Below, one piece after another: positions 22,301 through 32,605 of a stretch of DNA of 37,834 nt. Position 1 is the stretch's first letter, and each line of letters starts with the position of its first letter. The position numbers were made by a program, and so were the translations under genes. The notes below the pieces were generated by a model. The model was not told where the DNA came from, did not search any database, and saw nothing but the letters and a program-made list of their open reading frames with translations. The stretch spans positions 449,305 to 487,138 of the forward strand of contig JH154645.1 in the NCBI GenBank assembly GCA_000226015.1, written 5' to 3'. Source of the DNA: Mnemiopsis leidyi (lineage: Eukaryota > Ctenophora > Tentaculata > Lobata > Bolinopsidae).

Positions 22301-24776
22301 CCGGAACGTCCTGCACGTTTTTATCATGCAAGGTTTAAATCGGGATTAAATTTAGGGATTGGATAATTTTGGGAGCAGTGCACCGTCCGTTTGATCACCA
22401 GGACTGAGGTCACATAAAAGCATGCTGTACACTGCTAGATAGTGATTGTCAAGCATAATGAATACGGTATGCATTTGTCACGCGTCTTTCTTGACTCTAG
22501 TATCCATTTAAACACTTTTCACAAGTTGCTACTTGACACGACCACTGAACATGCGGTGATCTTCGCCGTTAAAAGTCTTTTAAATCCAAAACGTCAGTCA
22601 AGACAAGAAGGAGGAGGGCGAACAGTTCAAAGATCGTTTTTAGCTTTGGTTTCTCGTCCAACTCTCTCACTCACTCTCTCTCTTACTCTGACTTTATCGC
22701 TTGTTCCACGGTTTCTTGCGTGTCTTCTAGCCGTTTAACAGTAGTGTAGTAGCGGCCTCCTACCGATTAAATTGTACTTAACGCTGGTTTAGAGAAAGGA
22801 ATCGCTGTTTGCTGAGAGTTTAAAAGTCGGGATGATGAACACGACGATTTTATTGTCTTCAACTTTAGTCGATACTTGATAACGATATTGTTTGTCTTGC
22901 TACACGACAACGATTTTTGCACTTTGTCAGACATGCACGTCTTCGTGTTTTTTACAAGGGCAAGTCGGAATCGGCGCAGTCGCCCAAGGTTCACAGTTCA
23001 TGCTCAGTTCATTTCCGTGCTGTGAGACTAGATCATGCTCACTTAATTTAGAATTATAAAGGATTAAAGGCAGAGCTTATTTGAAAGTTGCGTCCATGCC
23101 TAGGAATGCTAAACGCAGAATTACTGAGTCTGCTTTTAATTCTCCTGGCCACGTTCGAAACTCATCCAATTATAGGTGGACGTTTAACATTTCGATTGTT
23201 GATCTGTTGAATAATGGTTGGTTTAGAGAGCGGTGTTTTGTTTATCTTCTGCCTGGGAAAATATTTTGATCGTCTAGACTTAGTCCAGAAAAATAGAAAA
23301 GAATTCACCTACCTGGATGCAAAACCATGATATTTTAAGTAATGTAAATTGTGAATAATTTCTTTGCTTTCTGCAAGAATCAGTCACAGTGCATTTAAGT
23401 TATAACTATAGTTTCATCAGGTGAGAATCAAGTGCGCCGATGTCATTTTATGCAAAAGATTTACAAACGTTTTTCTTTTCGACTTCTCCTCCTTGAGTTT
23501 TTGACGAAACAGCGTTTTCCACGTGGCATATAATTATAAATCGCTTTGTGCGGTCAGTCACATAAATCAATTAGTCTGAGGAAACTTTCGATCTTCAAGA
23601 CTCACGAAGTTTCCGATTGTTCTTCGTAATTAAGCCACATTTCTCACTATTAATTAGTTTAACCTTTGTCTCTCAGTCAACCAAGAATAACTGAGTAATA
23701 CTCGTGTTACATGAGGGTTTATAGTAATAGTACTTATTGTTTCTCGAGGAGTCGCATTGCTGAAAGTTTAGTTCTATTCAAATAGAGTGTCAGTGTCACA
23801 ATCTATTTTAGTGCAAATAAAGCCTTCCTTGCCCCCAAAAATTCCATTTTGGACAAACAATTCATCGTGATGGCTGAATCTCTGACAATTACTTTGGTTA
23901 CAGTAACGGTACTCTATAACCAAAGGTTTGAATTAGGTACTATTTGATAGGTACTCTGTAACAGAAGGTTTAAATCAGGTACTATTTGATCCCCGAATCA
24001 GTATTCACTATTCAGTCTACAAGCCGGCTATTAGGGTGATCAGGCTGAGAAGTATTTACAACGCCAAGTTTCTGATTTGAATAGTGTACAAGTGTCTCAG
24101 TCTACCTCCAGCTAAGCTATTACCGAACTGGAGGGATGAAGGGACAATAACGCCCTGATCTGCAGCTATCTTCGCCGTAATGACTAATTTCATCACGGGA
24201 GGTTGGGCGAAGTGTTCGCAATTAGGAGAATTGGAGACTCGAAAATATTTCAAACAGATTATTGGGTCATCACATTGTCGTAGCTCTTGAAAAGAATCAA
24301 TTGTCATGTTGATGAAGACAGGGGGAGACTGCTCCTGTTAGTCGCCACTATAGTTTAATTGTTCGTCTGTGTGTCAGTGTAGAAACGATGAGGTGAGTTT
24401 CTTCTTGCTTTACAGGTGCTAGGATAATAGGACATCTCTTTCAAGAACAACTCGGCAAATCCCAAATTTTCAATGTTTTCGTTGTTCGTTAACAGCACTT
24501 TCTTTTAGTTTAAAACTAGAAATGTCATAGGGTTAGTTAATTTTTAGGTTAATTCTGAAAATAGCACCCAATATAGGTTAACAAATCTTGATAACACCTT
24601 ATTGAAAATTTCCCTTTCTGTTGCAGACGAAAATAGGTTGTTCACTTTAATGATACGACGTTCTTATTTGGGAAGTAACATTTTCATTATTATCATCAGC
24701 TTCCTCAAATTATTTGTATAATAGTAGTGTTGAAAGTATTAAAACACCTTATTTTAACATTAAACAGTGATATAAC
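19351..24776. other. Long stretch without recognised genes
   Basis: About 5.4 kb upstream of the TGF-beta locus with no exon I can support. Visible items: a GC-richer area at 20400-20640 with G-runs; homeobox-like words at 20219-20260 (TCTAATTAGC, CCAATTAGG), with a forkhead-like GGTAAACA beside them; TAACTAATTAATAAA near 21030; ATTAATTAGTTTAACCTTTGTC near 23650; and the perfect palindrome GGTCACGTGACC at 20896-20907. This may be a regulatory domain for the downstream ligand genes; that is inference from position only. Confidence 0.35.
20896..20907. promoter_or_regulatory. GGTCACGTGACC palindrome (bHLH-Zip type E-box)
   Basis: Perfect 12-bp palindrome centred on CACGTG, the kind of site bound by USF/MITF/TFE-class bHLH-Zip factors. 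An identical 12-mer occurs at 34559-34570. Confidence 0.4.
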
Positions 24777-24836
24777 CATCTTGGTTACTAACATCTTGGT
24801 TACTAACATCTTGGTTACTAACATCTTGGTTACTAA
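24777..24836 (+). repeat. Four perfect tandem copies of a 15-bp unit
   Basis: CATCTTGGTTACTAA repeated four times without change, 35 bases upstream of the first candidate ATG of the TGF-beta gene. In that frame the array reads ILVTN four times with no stop, but no ATG precedes it, so it is most likely 5' UTR or promoter. Confidence 0.9.
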
Positions 24837-24900
24837 CACGGAGATACTGCCCAGCAATTGCGATGGAAACATGTATGGAGAACACGTGACAGGACTTAAA

Positions 24901-27900
24901 ATGTTTTACCTGCTCTTACTTCTCCCTCTTCTTCCCCGGCCCACCGAGCAAGTCTGTCTGCCCCAGTACGACTACATGGTTAGTGCCTTATCAGGGTATT
25001 TCAGGGTAATTTTTAGGTTATTTTTCATCTAAAGGTATTTAAGGATATTTTAGGGTATTTTGGAATAGTTCTAGGATATTTTAGGGTATTTCATTTTCAG
25101 GGTATTAATGTTTGTCATCTTTTCCAAAAAATTGCTAGTTAGATATTTAGAGTGCATAAAGTAACAAAGAAAACGAATTTTTGTGGGACAAATACACGAA
25201 AAAAATTACAATACCAAGGGCGAGATAACAGTCGCGATAATTTCCCTTTTTTGTGGTAACTTCTAAATTTTCTACAGGGGCTATTTTTTATGATCTAAAT
25301 TGATCAGCAGTTTTTTGTACTAATTATTCTGGTTTTCTGATCTCAACCACTACTAGTTATCATCCAATTCTGACAAGCAAAAACCATCACTTTTCACTCA
25401 ACCATAAAACCATTCCACCAACCTCAACATTCCATCATGGCTGTACTTACTCCAACACTCCACTTGACAGACACTTGCTGGACGCTGGTTTATCACTTTC
25501 CACAACATTCAATTCCTCCTACCATGCCTTTCACTGTTTCCGCCCCCTACATAACTTGATCACTACTCATCACCCTCTCTTGTCTGCCTTCAACCAGTCA
25601 AAGCTTTCTGTACCAACCACAAATGGTTGTGCTAAATTCTAGAATGGATTTTTAACTATTCATGATTTAAGACAAATTATGCAAATTTGTGGGCGTTTTT
25701 TGTTCCGCGAGAAGATTTTAGCTGGGCGGAAGATCTTTTAACCTACTTGCATGGATAGCAGCGGAGTGTTTAGAGACAAAATTACAGGAAGACCTTGCCC
25801 TGGGCATTGAGTAATTGGTATTAATTCAAGAACCATCTGTTTGGGAGGATGTGAATAGCGCATGTGACGTAGCTCTGATTTTTGCTAGACAAGCCAGAGG
25901 GGCCGGGAGGCCGGAAGCCCCCAAGTCTACTGGTCTACAGTCAATTACCTTCACCTGCTCCGCCCAGAAATAGCTCTGCCACAAAAATTTTGGGCATCTC
26001 TTCATTCATTAGTCGAAGTTGGGGACACATGAAGCGTTAGTGTAGGTAGGAGTGGGCTAGGGACGGTCGGAAATTTACCGGTAGAGAGGATTTGCGGTTA
26101 TTTTCTCCGGTTTGCCCGACTGCCTACCCGGCAAGGCGATTGAGTTGTTTGGGAGGATTAGGGTGTGTTCAACTCAATAAAATGTTGGTAAGTAGGGATA
26201 TGATCTGTTATACCATGATATTGATATTAAGTAACAATTTGGGTCGAGTCAGCCGTGATCTTGATATATTCCGGGGCAAAACTCGTTATCCGACAAATAG
26301 CTCTGAACTTGGGGTATGAATAGTCAACATCAACGCCATAGAGTGTCATTCAATTTATCTGCCATCCCAATTTGATTTCACCCAAAGTTCATTCGATTGA
26401 GAAGTTGTTGGGGCATTAAAACGGCCAAAATATCAGGCATCCAATTTCATATTTCAGAATGTACATTTTCATATGAGCGATGATTGCGTAAAATTTGACA
26501 AATTTTGTAACATTTCTCAAGATTCGAGTAACTTGTTCCTGGATGACGATCTCTAAGTATGATGAAAGATTTTCAAAAGTGTGTGATACATATCTTGTTA
26601 AGTGCGACTGACAGAATGACTTGAACGCTGCACTTAAAAACGAATTAGTGGCTAATTTACTGTAGCTGTGTTGAATTATTATGTCCGACGTAATGCCTCA
26701 GTACGCGGACGGCCCAGAAAATGATGTCAGAAGAATAAAAGTTGGGAATGGAAAAATGTGCGAGGGATGTTTGGGATTTTTCCTCCAACAGCTGTGGGTG
26801 ATAGTTTTAGGAAAACGATAACCTCCCCACGACAAACACGTACTTTAAATTCCATATGTCATGAAAGATTTTTCAGGTTGGCTTATACGAGGAATCACAA
26901 GATAACACATCCTCGAAGACAAAAGTTCACAGTTTTGCCAGCAACGGTAGGTGAAATTCACACTCTTTCATTCTCAAGAAGTTTAAGTAATTGTGTAGCA
27001 TGGTGTGTTTGTCCGTATGTCTGTTTATGTGTTGTTTTGTGACGGGTTTTGTGACGTCATTTTGATTTGTATTCTCAATAGTCATTAAATTGAATCGTGG
27101 TTGCCTTCCAATTCCATAAAATATTTAACTTGGTCTGATAGTCCGGGGCTGCTTTTGCCGTGAAGACGATCCGAAATAACGCCATAAATAGCATTAACAC
27201 GTGTGATCTTGTACATGAATTATTGAACATAAAATTCAAGGTCTTAAAGCATCTATTGAATGGGAGGGCGTTTAAACGTCAGTTTGATCCATCAAGAAGC
27301 TCTGCATATGAAACAACAATTAACTTCGACACTGGCGAGGCATCCACGATTCATGAGATAAAACTGATGAATTAGCGGCAAATATAACCGCGTGTGTTAA
27401 TGTCATGTTGCATGCTGCATGCTTAATGTGCTGCTCTTAAGAAAAAGTTAAGTGTTAAAGTTAGAGTCGGTGTTTAAGATTGTGAAAATGACCTCAGAAA
27501 CTATGTCACCGCCTGTTTCCCACGAGAAATTGTAAGCAAAAAGTGGGGGAACAAACGGGGTTAAGAGCTGCCTGTAGTGCGATCTATTTCAAGTTCAACC
27601 CCCTGAGTCGCACTTTCAGTGCGATATTTCAACCTTATCGCACTTTCAGGAAAGAGCCGAAATAAAAACAACATTATATTCTCCTTTGAGAACGACTGGA
27701 AGATCCCCATGAACTCTATGGTGGAGGCGGATCTACATGTCATTTCGGTCGCAGACCTCAGGAGCAAGCTAGCCAATTTCAACCTTCCCGTTCCAGACTT
27801 CGTTAACGTAGAGCTGTTCTACAAGAAGCGACGAAACAGAACCTTCTCTCGTCGCATATCCTCCACGGTCGTGGACCTGAGGAACTCCTCGACCATCAGC

Positions 27901-28518
27901 GTCAACATAATGGACTATTTGACGAGGGTAATGAACCGGCCCTACCCCCAACCTAAGTTGGTCTTGTCCCTGACCCTGCTGGGGGGAGACTACCTCCCCT
28001 CCCAGTTCCTCATCAACCAGGGCTGCACCACCCCCTTCCTCATCGTCAGAACCATAGCCGAGCTGGACACGGATGTGGTTAACGAGATCCAGAAACCTTT
28101 CATCTCCGCCGGAGATAGGCCCTGGGTGGGCGATAACCGCCGTACAAAGAGACGAGCCAAGAACTGGGCCACACCCCTGCTGTACCGTGACGTCACGGAG
28201 CTAGAAAAGGTTAACTACCATTGTCGCCGCCAGGATCTCTGGATCAACTTTGACGAGATCGGCTGGGACTTTGTCATCACCCCTAAAGATGTGAACATAG
28301 GGGATTGCGGGGGACAATGTCTGGACGCGGACAGCAACATCCCCCACGCCGTTGTTAAACAGCTGCTCCAGAAAATGCACCCAGCTCGAAATGCGGGGAT
28401 TCTTTGTTGCCAGGGAGCCAATTACAAGGAGATATCTGCCCTTTACTTCAAAAGCAAACATGAAATCGTGATCGGAGACATGCCTAAAATAATCGTCAAG
28501 GAATGTAGATGCCGCTGA
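24901..28518 (+). CDS. TGF-beta superfamily ligand A (secreted, 3 exons)
   Basis: Three exons join in phase: 24901-24978, 26877-26946, 27650-28518, giving 338 residues (348 if the in-frame ATG at 24871 is used). Exon 1 encodes a signal peptide, MFYLLLLLPLLPRP. Across the exon 1-2 junction the protein reads LPQYDYMVGLYEES, then KVHSFAS, matching the BMP propeptide pattern P-x-YM-x-x-LY followed by TVRSF. Exon 3 holds the rest of the propeptide, a furin-type RTKR (residues 214-217) and a 121-residue mature domain with the seven-cysteine knot: one Cys, then CGGQC, an adjacent CC pair, and the terminal CRCR. There are seven mature Cys, as in BMP/GDF types, not the nine of TGF-beta/activins. Oddities are the final CxC with Arg and a propeptide Cys in CTTPF, shared with ligand B. 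It presumably acts as a secreted dimer on Ser/Thr-kinase receptors. Family 0.95; exons 1-2 about 0.8. Confidence 0.88.
24990..25110 (+). repeat. Degenerate AGGGTATTT repeats in TGF-beta intron 1
   Basis: Short imperfect copies of (A/T)AGGGTATTT and AGGATATTTT recur about eight times just after the exon 1 donor at 24979. No function is apparent. The remainder of this 1.9-kb intron holds no other feature that I can support. Confidence 0.6.
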
Positions 28519-28718
28519 GGACTTTCTTTTTACTTATGAGTTTATACTATTCCTAACACTAGAGAATATTTATTGTATATTTGTGTAAAATACTTACAGT
28601 TGGATGCGCATGCCACGTAATTAGCAAATATTGACTAAACTTGAAAACAACGAATTCAGATTTTGTCAGATTTTGTTCGATTTGAAGATTGATGTTGAGG
28701 TGTAAACTTGCTTCACAC

Positions 28719-29064
28719 CACGTGACATGACGTCACGTGGTATTCTCCACTCTACGTTACGTGACATGAACTGTTGAATACTTTACAAATGTTAGACTGT
28801 TTGAGCAATGAGAAATATCGAGATCTCTATGAATGTCATCCACACAAACTCCCACATTCACTCTTTTTTCATACACGCTGAATTTCTGCCCGAATACTCC
28901 CAGTTCTCCACGTTAAATGTCGGCGGGTGGCATGTTCTATAGTACTGCATGATGTGAGGTGTCGTCACGTGACATTCTGCTGGCTCCACGTGACGTCATC
29001 ACGTGGCGCGTGACGTTACCACGACAACCACGTGACGTCATCACCACCACGATCACACCACGTG
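28719..29064. promoter_or_regulatory. Dense CACGTG / TGACGTCA cluster between the two TGF-beta terminal exons
   Basis: Seven CACGTG E-boxes (28719, 28734, 28966, 28987, 29000, 29029, 29059) and three perfect TGACGTCA CRE sites (28728, 28991, 29033) lie within 346 bp, several overlapping as CACGTGACGTCATCACGTG-like composites. bHLH-Zip factors bind the first type and CREB/ATF-type bZIP factors the second. The cluster sits 50 bp upstream of the ligand B exon. It could be a promoter for an independent ligand B transcript, an intronic enhancer, or a tandemly expanded palindromic repeat. A GC-richer plus-strand frame running through it is a product of the repeated motif. Confidence 0.6.
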
Positions 29065-29113
29065 TGACAAATTTGAAGGTGAGGCATGTTTTGATCCCTT
29101 CCTCTCCTCTCAG

Positions 29114-29982
29114 GACTATATTGGACGGGAAACTCTCTCGACTTCACCTTCTACATCGGTACAAAGGAAAGTGACCTGACTGTCTTGAAAGCCGAGCTCG
29201 TCGTAATTTCCCGCCAAAAACTGAAGGATCTGCTGATGCTCGGGTCGTCAGACCAGGTCACGGTTACGGTTGTCATTCTCTTCCTCAGACGTGGCGGACA
29301 CCGGCATGAGGAAATCAGGTTTCCTATTTTCAATGAGACTTTCCTGGTGACTGGGGAGGATGTGCCCGATTTATCGGGCTACATCAGCGCTAACCTGACA
29401 CCCTACATGAGACGGGAATCCTTGGACCTGCCGCGGTTCCGGGTCAAGATCGTGGTCCACGACGCGAACCATCAGAGACTGCCTTACACGGCTCAGGACA
29501 TCCTGCAGGAGGATGTCACCTGCACCACGCCCTTTATCGTCATCACCACCAGCAAGAAACAGGAGTTAGCTTACGTCACCAACATCATTGAGCGGAAAAA
29601 GAGGGGAACAGCCGGGTTTAGTCCCACTTCTCACCATACCATCCAGTACAAGGATGTCACCCCTTTGGAGGTGCCCGCCTTCCCCTGTCAAAAAGTGAAG
29701 TTTGACTTGAACCTGGCGGACATAGGGTGGGATTCCTGGATGCTGATTCCCAAAATGGTGGACATTGGAATCTGTCAGGGAACCTGTAACGACATGACCG
29801 CTCTGATCCTCCATGCTATGGCCAAGCACAAGATATCCCAGGTGATGCCGAACGAGAGGATCGGTCAGATCTGCTGCCAGGAAGCATCCTACCGGGAGAT
29901 CGTGGCCCTTTACCAGGTTGACGGATCTCTGGTCAAGTCCATCCTGCCTCAGTTTGTTGTGAGCTCGTGTAAGTGCAGGTAA
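29114..29982 (+). CDS. TGF-beta superfamily ligand B, terminal exon (5' exons not found)
   Basis: This large exon follows the acceptor CTCTCCTCTCAG and has no in-frame ATG at its start, so it needs upstream exons. It enters in phase 1 with GA, exactly like the ligand A terminal exon, and is the same length (869 nt; 288 whole codons). Its first residues, LYWTGNSLDFTF, line up without gaps with ligand A's KSRNKNNIIFSF. It contains most of the propeptide, a CTTPF Cys motif, a furin-type RKKR (29593-29604) and a 125-residue mature domain with seven Cys: CQK, CQGTC, CC and the final CKCR. Mature A and B are roughly one third to two fifths identical by eye, so the duplication is not recent. It is either a tandem paralogue with unseen 5' exons or an alternative last exon spliced to 26946. 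Domain 0.97; gene structure unresolved. Confidence 0.9.
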
Positions 29983-32192
29983 ACTGACCAAGTTGAAAAG
30001 ATTGTTCCTATGGAGGACTGACAGAATGCAATGAGGCAAGGAAAATCGAAGACGAAAGACTCAGTATGAACATTGTTGGAAGACGAAAGACTAAGAAGAA
30101 GGTTGTGATGAACTTTTGATAGGGCTAGGACCAGTGCAGCTAGCTAGCTGAACTTACGGTAAAACAGCTTCTTGCATGACTTATTTATCACTAAAATGTC
30201 CACTAAACCCGTGATTTGACTTATTAAACTTGAGAGGAATGGAAAAACTGATTTTTACGTGTTTTTAATAGACTAAGACTATGAGAACGAACATTGAACA
30301 TGCCACCAAGCCTTGACAAACTAATCTCACTTCAAATCACTTGTAGTTGTCCCTTAAATATTCCTTCCCATTTTGGACAAGAACAAATGTCTTTTTCCTT
30401 CCTCATGACTATAAAGTTATTTTCATAATCAACGATTAGAAATATTTCCCGTCAGATAGGTTGCAAAAGTGTGAAAATGTATACACGTAATTTTTGTTGA
30501 AACTTTTTGTTGATTTGAAAATGTGTTTTCGAAGATTAGGTGCGTCTGATTTAAAAACAAATGCTGATTAACGGATTTCTAGCTTAGTTTTAACGACAAA
30601 GGAGAAAGAAAATTCTGCAACAGAAATCGCGGTCGATATTTTAAATATACGATCATGATCGAGAAATTTCTAACAAAGACAGTTGTGATTTTTCTTTCTT
30701 TCCTCAGAGTCATAGACATGTAACATTTCATGAATATTCAGTATTCATATTGATTGAGCTGTTCTGAATAAAGTAAAACTGAATAACTTGCTTTCTAAGT
30801 TTATACGTTTTTTACTTTTAGGTGATCATTTGTTAAAGCCATGCCAACTTTTCAAACGAGATCAGATTAAACTTGAATGTCATGTGATATTGATTTTCTA
30901 CGATTTTTAATCTAAAATAGGAAACATTCCAGCTTAAATTTCGCGCTTTCAGCTCTATATGATCACAGATCGAGATATTTAAGACGAAAGAATATTTTTA
31001 AACTTCCGTTTGATCTTTTCACAGCGATGTTTGCTATCCTGTCATGTCGTCATAAGTTATAATTCCGTTATGTATTTTCCCACTGCACACAAGAGCTCAC
31101 GACCGTTCGACAATTTCACGATTTCATTAGTTGATTTAAACGCATATAATAAACAATATCCAGGGAAAGGAGTAGTAATTTAATTCTAATTTTATATTCG
31201 ATTAGCTGATGTCATCGTCTTGAATAAGTGGTTGTGATGTATGAGATGTTAGTGCAAGTAAAGGCGCAAGTTAAGAATCTGAAAGGCGATCCCAGTTCCA
31301 AAGGGGTGGAATAGTAGTACTTTTATCGTCCTATTCATTATCAAAGTTTCAAAGAAGGCCATATTTACAACACCACGGAATAGTAGTTGTATCGCAGGTA
31401 TAGAACAGTGGATATTGATGTGAAATAGTAGTTGTATTTTAGGTATAAGAAACGTGAATATTGTGGATAAGCCACGTCAAGGGGAGATCATGCCGTAATA
31501 TTTGGAATTCCATGTGGCAGTGTAATTAACATCGTGCCCGGTTTAGTTTTGTCATTAGTTTTTGTTAATCAGCTATCCAGCTGGATATTTTGGAGATTTC
31601 AGATTCTTTGTTTAACAACATTCGATTAAAGGCTCGCTGCGAAAAGAGAGACTGTTTTGTCGAAATTTGGAATGTTAATTTAAATATTTTTTTTCAAAAT
31701 TGTTGTTTTTCTCATTTAATTACGGGTGTATCAATGTGTTTGAAACAAACTAAAAAACATGGATTAACCAACAACTAAAAAATTGATTGCCACTATCGCA
31801 ATTCTCTAATTTCCACAAAGCAATTCCTTGATTCATACATCACTCCATTAATACTTAGTTACATTAACGTTACAGCAAAAAACACTCTATACAATCTATA
31901 ATACTCTTATAATACTCTTATATAATATAATGTTAAATTTTAGGTTACAACATGCAGTATCATATAAAAAAGCAAAAATTGAAGAAGCGAAATACACTTC
32001 TGCCAACACGTTATCTAAGGACAAATACATAACGCGACTTAAACTTAGTGGAAAAGTAGCACTGAAAATTTGAAATTGCGATCCAGTTAGGGGAAGGGTT
32101 TGTCATCAAGTTTTGGCTTTAAGTATGTTCTTCTAATTAAGTGTAACTTACTGAAACACTCACACGTTAACAAATAGTAATTAATACAATTA
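29983..32192. other. Ligand B 3' UTR and gene-free AT-rich stretch
   Basis: The first canonical AATAAA after the ligand B stop is at 30767. Beyond it the sequence is AT-rich without recognisable exons; the open frame at 31590-31778 has no splice context. The word GGAATAGTAGT.GTAT recurs around 31310-31440. Confidence 0.45.
30767..30772 (+). terminator. Poly(A) signal AATAAA
   Basis: First canonical hexamer downstream of the ligand B stop, 785 bases away. No AATAAA occurs between the ligand A stop (28518) and the ligand B exon (29114), so ligand A transcripts may need a variant signal or use this one. Confidence 0.5.
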
Positions 32193-32198
32193 TTTATT
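32193..32198 (-). terminator. Poly(A) signal (TTTATT on plus strand)
   Basis: AATAAA on the minus strand about 410 bases downstream of the stop at 32606-32608 of the unidentified minus-strand gene; a plausible 3' end for it. Confidence 0.35.
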
Positions 32199-32605
32199 AA
32201 CTTATGGCGCCCATAAAGTTCATTTTCAAGAAACTTCGCTGAATCTCTGACTGTTAGGGCTTAAAACCACCAGCTTACATGAAACAAACTGAAAATGTAC
32301 TTTTTTTCTGAGAAAAATTTAAAACTTTTCTTTTTCCCAGAACTATAAAACTTTGTCGACACGAAATAGTCAAATTCAAACTCTTGGAGTTCAACGCAAA
32401 GTATCTCTGGTATAACCCAAAAACAGAAGCTAGCTGTCCCTGCAGCTATTCTACAAGCTACAATTCTGCTACATCCGAAATATCAGGCTCACTTCAGCCC
32501 ACCGACTTGCAAGCCTACGACCGATTAACGGTTGCAGTCTGGGCCGGTTGAAAAGGTCCAAAAGCCGGGCCGGTTAACATTCGTTACGGTCACAGAAGGG
32601 AGTTT

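Noticed and set aside
27160-27375. 71-codon frame just upstream of the ligand A terminal exon
   Set aside because: Starts with GTG, has no good acceptor or donor, lies in the intron between well-phased exons, and does not resemble a TGF-beta propeptide.
28959-29174. Plus-strand open frame through the CACGTG cluster as a ligand B 5' exon
   Set aside because: It begins with GTG, is built of the repeated motif, and its only donor (AAG then GTGAGG at about 29075) ends in phase 0 in that frame, whereas the ligand B exon needs phase 1.
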